Origin: Haliovirga abyssi
GTDB lineage: Bacteria; Fusobacteriota; Fusobacteriia; Fusobacteriales; Haliovirgaceae
Reading direction: 5' to 3'
DNA length: 64,000 nt
Assembly (NCBI RefSeq): GCF_030295325.1
Contig: NZ_AP027059.1
Coordinates: 682,001 to 746,000, forward strand
Under the pieces are notes generated by a model, which did not search any database, was not told the DNA's origin, and was given only the letters and a program-made list of their open reading frames with translations. Below are positions 55,641 to 64,000 of this stretch, piece by piece. Made by a program: the position numbers and the translations under genes. Each line of letters begins with the position of its first letter. Positions within the stretch are counted from its first letter, which is position 1.

Positions 55641-56255
55641 GTGGAATTTGGAAATCTTTCAAAACTTTTAGCAGATACTTTGGCACTAATGGCAATAATG
55701 AACCCTTTTGGCAATCTTCCGATATTTATAGGAATGACAGAAGATTTGCCAAAACCATTAAAAAAAGAGATATTTAAAGTTATAATTTATGCAGGAATAG
55801 GTATAACTTTAATATTTGGTATAATTGGAGATTTCTTGATGAAATATTTTTTTCATCTTGAAATAAATGAATTAAGGATAGCAGGTGGATTGCTTTTAAT
55901 AATAGTTGGATTAAAAAACATGTTGTTTTCGAAGGATAAGAAGAAACTTGATGGTAGTTCAGATTATGGGAAAGAAGAAATTGAACAAGGAATAATACCA
56001 ATGGCTTTTCCTTTATTAGTAGGACCTGGAGCTATGGCAACGGTTTTACTTATAAAAAGAGAACATGGGATTTTAAATGTAATATTCGCAACTTTAGTAG
56101 TATTTTTAATAATTAAAATATTATTTAAATTTGAAGAATTAATAGCAAAAATATTTGGAAAAGTGGTTTTATTGATATTATCTCGTGTAATGCAACTGTT
56201 TATAGTAGCAATTGGAGTTAGTTTTATGATACATGGTATAAAGTCTGTATTTTAG
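55641..56255 (+). CDS. MarC-family integral membrane protein
   Basis: A 204-aa protein with six membrane helices and the MarC/YchE markers LALMAIMNPFGNLPIFIGMT near the start, FHLEINELRIAGGLLL in helix 3, and PMAFPLLVGPGAMATVLL after the loop. The role of this family is unknown; early claims for antibiotic resistance were not upheld. Start GTG at 55641 after AGGAGGAAAC. Confidence 0.92.
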   Translation: MEFGNLSKLLADTLALMAIMNPFGNLPIFIGMTEDLPKPLKKEIFKVIIYAGIGITLIFGIIGDFLMKYFFHLEINELRIAGGLLLIIVGLKNMLFSKDKKKLDGSSDYGKEEIEQGIIPMAFPLLVGPGAMATVLLIKREHGILNVIFATLVVFLIIKILFKFEELIAKIFGKVVLLILSRVMQLFIVAIGVSFMIHGIKSVF

Positions 56256-56299
56256 ACTTATAACATAGATAAAAAAATAAAAAACAGGAGGAAAAAAAA

Positions 56300-57064
56300 A
56301 TGAAAAAAGTGTTTTTAGTGTTTGTGGCAACAATAGTTTTATTAGTAATGGGAGGGTGCGATTTTAAAGTAACAGTTAAAAAAAGTGATGAGGTTTCTAA
56401 AGTTGTAATTTCATCAACAAGCGATGTTATTAATGCTGATAATAATAATGCAGTTTCATTTTCAGTAAAAGTATTTAATTCGGATGATGAAGAAATATTA
56501 AATAAAACTGTTGATATTTACAAAGATGGAGTGAAATTTACAGAAGATTCTTTCTATACAACTACATCAGGAGAGTATATATTTTTAGCAAAAGTAGATG
56601 GAGTAGAGAGTAATTCAATAGTTGTTACTGTAAATAATGATGGTAAAATGACAGTGGAAAACAATTCTGCTGGTGCTATGCATGGAGTAGAATGGATTTC
56701 TGGAGATAAATCATATTATTTTTCTGAAACAGAAGAAGATTCTATTTGGACAGAGAGTGGTAAAATCGATTCATTATTAGTTGGAGATTCTAATACAAAA
56801 TTAGTAAATCCTGGAGAAAGTTTTTTATATTTTAGTATTTCAGGACAAAATGGATTTGCATATTTCAGGACAAAAGATAAAATTACTATAAGCGATTTTG
56901 ATATTAAAAATGTAGAAATAGTAATAGATACTCCAGTTCAAGAAACAGATGAAAATCAAAATGATCTTACAAGAAAATTTGCTGTAATAATAACTAGCGT
57001 TAATAAAAGCGGGAAGAGAGCTATTAATAGATATGAAGTTATAAACGTAATTAAGGGGGAATAA
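56300..57064 (+). CDS. Lipoprotein of unknown function with Ig-like start
   Basis: A 254-aa lipoprotein: signal with lipobox MGGC (Cys at about residue 20). Residues about 30-115 read like a bacterial Ig-like domain (SKVVISSTSDVINADNNNAV, then GEYIFLAKVDGVESN). The C-terminal half is beta-rich with no motif known to me. Probably anchored in the outer membrane or periplasmic face. Strong site AGGAGGAAAA before the ATG. The next exported protein starts 4 nt later. Confidence 0.8.
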   Translation: MKKVFLVFVATIVLLVMGGCDFKVTVKKSDEVSKVVISSTSDVINADNNNAVSFSVKVFNSDDEEILNKTVDIYKDGVKFTEDSFYTTTSGEYIFLAKVDGVESNSIVVTVNNDGKMTVENNSAGAMHGVEWISGDKSYYFSETEEDSIWTESGKIDSLLVGDSNTKLVNPGESFLYFSISGQNGFAYFRTKDKITISDFDIKNVEIVIDTPVQETDENQNDLTRKFAVIITSVNKSGKRAINRYEVINVIKGE

Positions 57065-57068
57065 AGAG

Positions 57069-57713
57069 ATGAAAAAAATAATAATAGTACTTTTATCTGT
57101 TATTTTATCAATAACAATATTTGCTGGGACTATTGTTGTGGATATAAACAGTAATATAAAAATATTTCTAAAAGATAGTGGAACATATACAGTACATTAT
57201 AATGGAAATATCGTAAAAGATAAAAATGGAAGAAGAATACTTTTAAAACCTAATAAAACATGGGATTATTTAGGAAATATAAGAAATCAAATTGTTAATA
57301 ATGGAGAAATATATATTAATAGAAATGGAAGATGGGGATATTTAAGAAAAAACAAGAGCGACAATTTCCCATATATGCAAGTTAGTTTAACTAGAATAAA
57401 TAGATCCAAAACATTAATTGAAGGTAAAATTTTAAATAATTCAAAATTTAACTATAAAAATTCAACTTTTAATATAGTAGTTTTTGATAAAAAAAGTTTT
57501 GAATATAAAGTTGTAGGAAGAATTTCTACAAATAGATTTTTGAAAAAATCTAAAGTAAGATTTTCTAAATATATAAATATAAACAAAAGTGACATTTTAG
57601 AATATTATATTGAATATGTAGATGGTGAAAAATTTAAATTTTTAAAAACTAGAAAGATAAAAAGAACAAAAGCTAAAACTCTTGGAGATTATCAAAAAGA
57701 ATTGAATGATTAG
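57069..57713 (+). CDS. Exported protein of unknown function
   Basis: A 214-aa protein with a signal peptide (cleavage after about residue 19). The mature part is basic and beta-rich, with a first half of short aromatic strands (NKTWDYLGNIRNQ, NRNGRWGYLRKN) and a second half reading like a small beta sandwich (LIEGKILNNSKFNYKNSTFN). No family recognised. It is coupled to the lipoprotein gene, so the two may form an envelope pair. Confidence 0.72.
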   Translation: MKKIIIVLLSVILSITIFAGTIVVDINSNIKIFLKDSGTYTVHYNGNIVKDKNGRRILLKPNKTWDYLGNIRNQIVNNGEIYINRNGRWGYLRKNKSDNFPYMQVSLTRINRSKTLIEGKILNNSKFNYKNSTFNIVVFDKKSFEYKVVGRISTNRFLKKSKVRFSKYININKSDILEYYIEYVDGEKFKFLKTRKIKRTKAKTLGDYQKELND

Positions 57714-57770
57714 AATTTAGGGATATTTTAAAAATTACTTGCTCTTATCATGACAAAAAAACTATATCTA

Positions 57771-57868
57771 GGAATGGCTTAAAAATAACCTTCCGTTTTT
57801 GTTATAAAATACGTAATGATTTAAGCGTTTTTATGACAAAATATAAGAAATTTATTTTTTAAACGTTC
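57771..57868. repeat. Full-length palindromic repeat (inverted orientation)
   Basis: GGAATGGCTTAAAAATAACC at the left, inner palindrome TTTTTGTTATAAAATACG with GCGTTTTTATGACAAAA, and TTATTTTTTAAACGTTC at the right. Same orientation as the copy at 53832. It lies between the exported-protein gene and the hrcA promoter. Confidence 0.88.
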
Positions 57869-57948
57869 ATAAATGCAGTAATGGTTGTAGTGGTTTTGTT
57901 ATGAATTTGGGGCAAGTTATTTTTTTTTGAATTTTTTCAAAAAAATAG

Positions 57949-57977
57949 TTGACAAAAATACAAAAAAAATGTATATT
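57949..57977 (+). promoter_or_regulatory. Promoter of the hrcA-dnaK-dnaJ operon
   Basis: TTGACA and TATATT with a 17-nt spacer, sigma-70 type, ending 12 nt before the CIRCE operator. Confidence 0.9.
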
Positions 57978-57988
57978 ATTAACATAAG

Positions 57989-58015
57989 TTAGCACTCTTT
58001 GTGAGTGAGTGCTGA
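57989..58015 (+). promoter_or_regulatory. CIRCE operator
   Basis: TTAGCACTC, 9 nt, GAGTGCTGA: the CIRCE inverted repeat bound by HrcA, with one mismatch in the right half (consensus GAGTGCTAA). It covers the expected transcription start and early leader, so HrcA represses its own operon and heat shock relieves it. Confidence 0.96.
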
Positions 58016-58033
58016 TAAAAGGTGGTGAAATAT

Positions 58034-59062
58034 ATGAATGATAGAGAAAAAACAATATTAGGTGCTGTAATTGATTATTATATTACAAATGGTGAAAGTG
58101 TAGGCTCAAGAACAATTACTAAAAAATATGATATCAGTTTATCATCAGCCACAATAAGAAATGTAATGGCAGATTTAGAAGAAGCAGGTTATATAGAGAA
58201 AACTCATACATCTTCTGGAAGAGTTCCAACTAATAAAGGATATAAATTTTATTTAGAAACTTTATTAAAAATAAAAAAATTGTCAGAAGATGAAATTACA
58301 AAAATAAATATTGCTTACGAAAAAAGAGTTGGAGAATTAGAAGAAGTATTAGAAAAAACATCAATGTTGTTATCTAAGATGACTAATTATGCTAGTCTTG
58401 CAATAGAGCTTAACTATAAAGCTGAAAAATTAAAAAAGTTAGAGCTTATATATGTAAATAGTTATACAATAATGGCAGTTATTATATTAGAAAATGATTC
58501 GGTTAGAACGAAACGAATAAATTTGGATTATAGAATAGATGAAGAGGAATTAAAAGATATCTCTAAAATATTAAATAATAAATTTAAAGGTTCAAAATTG
58601 GGAGAGATATTACCAAAATTAGAAAAAATAATAAATAAAAGAAGAGATGATGCATTTGAAGGAGTAGTAAAAGAGTGCTTTGGAGAAATAGAAGGTAGTT
58701 TCTATTTAGAAGGGGCTACTAATATGATAAATGTATTGGAAAATGAAAATTCAAAAGAGGTTGCAAATGTAGTAAAATTTTTAGATGATAAAAAAGATAT
58801 TAGAAAATTTTTTGAAGATATGGTAAAAAAAAGAAATTATGAAGATGGAAAAGTAAATGTTATACTAGGAGAAGAATTAGGTATAGAAGGATTAAAGGAT
58901 TTAAGCTTTATATTTTCAGTATATACATTAGATGATGCAAAAGGTATAGTTGGAATAATAGGTCCTAAAAGAATGGAATATTCTAAAAACTTAGGATTGG
59001 TAGAGTATGTAACAAAAGAGGTAAATATAGCAATGAATAAAATTAAAAACAGGAGGGAATAA
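58034..59062 (+). CDS. hrcA: Heat-inducible transcription repressor HrcA
   Basis: A 342-aa repressor: N-terminal winged helix (GAVIDYYITNGESVGSRTIT, SSATIRNVMADLEEAGYI, HTSSGRVPTNKGYKFY) and the C-terminal GAF-like domain ending near IVGIIGPKRMEYSKNL. The frame extends 12 nt upstream, but GGTGG marks the ribosome site and the ATG at 58034 is at the right distance. First gene of the chaperone operon with CIRCE in its promoter. Confidence 0.96.
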   Translation: MNDREKTILGAVIDYYITNGESVGSRTITKKYDISLSSATIRNVMADLEEAGYIEKTHTSSGRVPTNKGYKFYLETLLKIKKLSEDEITKINIAYEKRVGELEEVLEKTSMLLSKMTNYASLAIELNYKAEKLKKLELIYVNSYTIMAVIILENDSVRTKRINLDYRIDEEELKDISKILNNKFKGSKLGEILPKLEKIINKRRDDAFEGVVKECFGEIEGSFYLEGATNMINVLENENSKEVANVVKFLDDKKDIRKFFEDMVKKRNYEDGKVNVILGEELGIEGLKDLSFIFSVYTLDDAKGIVGIIGPKRMEYSKNLGLVEYVTKEVNIAMNKIKNRRE

Positions 59063-59064
59063 TT

Positions 59065-59350
59065 ATGGAAAATTTATTTTTAGGATTGGTTTATAGTTTA
59101 CAAATGCAAACAATGATGAGCTTAGGGAAGTTAGCAAACCCAGTAAGTGGAAAAATAGAAAAAAATTTAGAAATAGCAAAAATGAACATAGATATGTTAG
59201 AAATGTTAGAAGAAAAAACAAAAGGAAATCTTACTGATGAAGAAAGTAAATTTATTACAAATCTATTAACCGATTTAAGGCTTAATTATGTAGAAGAAAT
59301 TAAAACTAAAGATAAGGATGAGAATGAGGATAAGGAGAGTGAAAAAAAAG

Positions 59351-59373
<23 letters not shown>
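59065..59373 (+). CDS. DUF1844 protein
   Basis: A 102-aa protein. Residues 1-75 fit DUF1844: FLGLVYSLQMQTMMSLGKLA, then LEIAKMNIDMLEMLEEKTKGN and LTDEESKFITNLLTDLRLNY. The tail is a Lys/Glu/Asp-rich coil. The function of the family is unknown. It begins 2 nt after hrcA and its end overlaps the grpE start by 23 nt, so it is embedded in the heat-shock operon. Confidence 0.87.
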
Positions 59374-61800
<2,427 letters not shown>

Positions 61801-61811
61801 AGATATTAATG

Positions 61812-61838
61812 TGGGAATAGAGCTTGACTCTATTCCCA
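61812..61838 (+). terminator. Hairpin between dnaK and the epimerase gene
   Basis: TGGGAATAGAG and CTCTATTCCCA pair over 11 bp around CTTGA, 11 nt after the dnaK stop. Only ATAATTT follows, so it is a weak terminator or an mRNA-stability hairpin that raises dnaK over the genes downstream. Confidence 0.6.
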
Positions 61839-61866
61839 TAATTTGCGAAAAGAAAGGAGTAGCAAA

Positions 61867-62739
61867 TTGGAATATAAATTAAGTAATGGAACAGTTGAAA
61901 TAGTAGTGAAATCAAAAGGTGCTGAATTAAAAAGTGCAAAATTAATTAAAAATAAAACAGAATTTATGTGGGATGCAAATCCAAAATTTTGGGCAAAAAG
62001 TTCACCAGTGCTGTTTCCATTTGTGGGAGGATTAAAAGATAATAAATATTTTTATAAAAATAAAGAGTATAAAAGTGGAAGGCATGGTTTTGCAAGAGAT
62101 AATGAGTTCAATATTTTTGCACAAGATGAAAATAGCATAACATTTATATTTAGTTCAAATGAGGAGACTTTAATAAAATATCCATTTGAATTTGATTTTT
62201 TTGTAAAATATGTACTTGAAAAAAATAAAATAATATTAGAATATAAGGTTATTAATAAAACTGATGGGGAAATCTATTTTTCATTAGGAGGGCATCCAGC
62301 ATTTGCAACTCCTACTTCAGATGAAATAAAATTTGAAGACTATTATTTAGAATTTGAAAAAGAAGAAACATCAAAATTATTAGTATTAGATGGGATGTAT
62401 GTATCAGATAAACAATTGAACTATTTTAATAATGAAAAAATTATAAATTTAAAAAGAGATATGTTTGATAATGATGCTTTAATATTTGAAGGGTTAAATT
62501 CTACAAAAGTGTCTTTGAAAAATAAAATTAATAATAGAAAGATAGTTTTTGATTTTGAAGGATTTCCATTTATTGCATTTTGGTCTGCTCCAGGAGCTGA
62601 TTATATATGTATAGAGCCTTGGCATGGAATAGCAGATACAATAAATCATAATGGAAATATAGAGGAGAAAAAAGGGATAGAGAAACTTGAAAAGGGAGAA
62701 TCTTTTGAGACATCATTTTCAATAGAATTAGAAGCATAA
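61867..62739 (+). CDS. Aldose 1-epimerase family protein
   Basis: A 290-aa beta-sandwich protein of the galactose mutarotase superfamily, of the shorter GalM-like type: FWAKSSPVLFPFVGGLKDNK, the conserved His in RHGFARDNEF, GGHPAF and CIEPWHGIAD. It would interconvert anomers of a sugar or sugar phosphate. Start TTG at 61867, 8 nt after AAAGGAG; the TTG at 61843 lies upstream of that site. It is placed between dnaK and dnaJ, which are normally adjacent. Confidence 0.88.
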   Translation: MEYKLSNGTVEIVVKSKGAELKSAKLIKNKTEFMWDANPKFWAKSSPVLFPFVGGLKDNKYFYKNKEYKSGRHGFARDNEFNIFAQDENSITFIFSSNEETLIKYPFEFDFFVKYVLEKNKIILEYKVINKTDGEIYFSLGGHPAFATPTSDEIKFEDYYLEFEKEETSKLLVLDGMYVSDKQLNYFNNEKIINLKRDMFDNDALIFEGLNSTKVSLKNKINNRKIVFDFEGFPFIAFWSAPGADYICIEPWHGIADTINHNGNIEEKKGIEKLEKGESFETSFSIELEA

Positions 62740-62767
62740 CTTTATATAGAAAGGAGTAGTGAGAAAA

Positions 62768-63910
62768 TTGTCTAAAAGAGATTATTATGAAATACTAGGT
62801 GTCGAAAAGGGAGCTAGTCAAGATGAAATAAAAAAAGCTTATAGAAAATTAGCAATGAAACATCATCCAGATAGAAATGCAGGCAATAGTGAGGCAGAAG
62901 AAAAATTTAAAGAAGCAAGTGAAGCTTATCAAATACTATCTGATCCTGAAAAAAGATCTAAATATGATAGATTTGGAAGTTCAGCATTTGATGGTAATGC
63001 AGGTGGAGGAGGCTTCAATTATAATAATTTTGGAGACTTTGGAGATTTAGGAGATATATTTGGAAGCTTTTTTGGTGGAGGATTTGGTGGAGGTAGAAAC
63101 AGCAGATCTAGAAGTAGAGCTAGAAAAGGATCAGATTTAAGATATAATATGGAAATAACTTTAGAAGAATCTGCTGAAGGAGTAGAAAAAGAGGTTTCTT
63201 ATACAAGAGAAGCAAAATGTTCTACTTGTAATGGAACTGGAGCAGAACCTGGAAGTAAGATGAAAACATGTCCAAAATGTAATGGAACTGGAGAAATAAA
63301 ACAAATTTCAAGAAGTTTATTTGGACAATTTGAAAATATAGAAGAGTGTGATAATTGTAATGGAACTGGAAAAGTACCAGAAAAAAAATGTCATACTTGT
63401 GGTGGAACAGGGGTAGTTAAAGAAAAAGTTAAAAAGAAAGTAAAAATACCAGCAGGAATAGAGTCAGGGCAAAGAGTAAGAGTTAGTGGCTTTGGTGAAG
63501 TTGGAGAAAATGGTGGACCGTACGGGGATCTATATATTTATGTATTTATAAAAGAACATGAAATATTTGAAAGAGTGGATAATAACATAGTTTGTGAAAT
63601 GCCAATAAGTTTTACAACGGCAACTTTAGGAGGAGAAATAGAAGTACCTACTCTTACTGGAACAATAAAAATGAAAATACCATCAGGAACACAAACAGGA
63701 AAAGTATTTAGATTGAGAGAAAAAGGAATTCCTTATATTAGAGGATATGGCAAAGGTGATGAAATGGTAAAAGTTATAGTAGAGATACCTACAAATTTAT
63801 CAGAAAAGCAAAAAGATTTATTAAAAGAATTTGATTCGGCGCTGCATGAAAAGAATAATTCTATGGCAAAATCTTTTTTTGATAAAATAGCTAAGAAATT
63901 TAAAAAATAA
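62768..63910 (+). CDS. dnaJ: Chaperone protein DnaJ
   Basis: A 380-aa type I DnaJ: J domain ([17 protein letters not shown] in [10 protein letters not shown]), Gly/Phe-rich linker (about 70-110), four zinc-finger motifs ([32 protein letters not shown]) and the C-terminal substrate domains. The TTG at 62768 fits the family N-terminus; AAGGAG is 11 nt upstream. The GTG at 62759 is only 2 nt from that site. Last gene of the CIRCE operon. Confidence 0.96.
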   Translation: MSKRDYYEILGVEKGASQDEIKKAYRKLAMKHHPDRNAGNSEAEEKFKEASEAYQILSDPEKRSKYDRFGSSAFDGNAGGGGFNYNNFGDFGDLGDIFGSFFGGGFGGGRNSRSRSRARKGSDLRYNMEITLEESAEGVEKEVSYTREAKCSTCNGTGAEPGSKMKTCPKCNGTGEIKQISRSLFGQFENIEECDNCNGTGKVPEKKCHTCGGTGVVKEKVKKKVKIPAGIESGQRVRVSGFGEVGENGGPYGDLYIYVFIKEHEIFERVDNNIVCEMPISFTTATLGGEIEVPTLTGTIKMKIPSGTQTGKVFRLREKGIPYIRGYGKGDEMVKVIVEIPTNLSEKQKDLLKEFDSALHEKNNSMAKSFFDKIAKKFKK

Positions 63911-63911
63911 T

Positions 63912-63950
63912 AAAACCAACTCTTCTTTATATTTATGAAGAGTTGGTTTT
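63912..63950 (+). terminator. Terminator after dnaJ
   Basis: AAAACCAACTCTTC and GAAGAGTTGGTTTT form a 14-bp stem with an 11-nt AT loop and T-rich flank. The remaining 50 nt to the window end show only an AGGAG that could belong to the next gene; no start codon follows it. Confidence 0.92.
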
Positions 63951-64000
63951 ATTATTTTTATTTTAAATTAGGAGTAAAAAAACATAATATAGATCATCAA

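Overview
The window comes from a very AT-rich Gram-negative bacterium, most likely a member of Fusobacteriota. Three things point there. The ATP synthase c subunit is Na+-type and very close to the Ilyobacter/Propionigenium/Fusobacterium proteins. Secretory and outer-membrane traits (a beta-barrel protein, a LolA-like carrier, FtsEX-EnvC) occur beside genes more familiar from Firmicutes (spoVS, the Asp23/AmaP/DUF2273 set, the HrcA/CIRCE regulon). Coding is dense, nearly all on the + strand, with many 4-11 nt overlaps. No exact GC value was computed and the genus is not resolved.

Layout. 1-7 kb: a complete F1Fo ATP synthase operon (atpBEFHAGDC) behind a leader with repeats and a long hairpin. 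7-14.4 kb: coaE, then two minus-strand genes (spoVS and a LytM-like lipoprotein), an FlhG-like ATPase, a LysM membrane protein, a fluoride channel, a polyol dehydrogenase, a malic enzyme and an ACT-fused paralogue of it that has lost catalytic residues. 14.3-20.3 kb: a U32 RlhA-like protein, pgpA, a soluble histidine kinase, a single-domain response regulator and cinA. 20.3-23.5 kb: an accessory patch with an ASCH protein, a membrane-anchored KAP-type NTPase and a coupled 58-aa protein. 23.8-29.7 kb: a TetR-controlled envelope operon (RND/MMPL exporter, LolA-like protein, barrel). 29.7-33.3 kb: tRNA-Thr, tRNA-Tyr, tuf and a split transketolase. 33.6-41.7 kb: ftsE-ftsX-envC, a membrane-anchored PD-(D/E)XK-like protein, nadK, recN, two CheX-like proteins, a Xer recombinase and a TPR protein. 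42-48.2 kb: an ankyrin lipoprotein, dnaE and a toxin-antitoxin pair flanked by a duplicated dnaE 3' end. 48.2-51.8 kb: a BCCP-like protein without the biotinyl lysine, accC, Asp23, AmaP, DUF2273 and nusB. 51.8-57.7 kb: a multidomain PP2C phosphatase, a cyclic-nucleotide-binding protein and membrane or exported proteins. 57.9-64 kb: the CIRCE-controlled hrcA-DUF1844-grpE-dnaK-epimerase-dnaJ operon.

The strongest unexplained signals are: (1) a dispersed family of palindromic intergenic repeats, full length about 100 bp, with internally deleted copies and solo ends, two of which supply stop codons; (2) the 50-bp dnaE 3'-end duplication bracketing the toxin-antitoxin unit, in which all coding differences are synonymous; (3) the lysine-less BCCP encoded next to accC; (4) the apparently dead ACT-malic enzyme beside an intact one; (5) the membrane-tethered PD-(D/E)XK-like and KAP proteins. 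Nothing here is a complete known phage-defence system or prophage, and there is no CRISPR array or rRNA. Function calls rest on reading motifs and family resemblance by eye; no database search was run.
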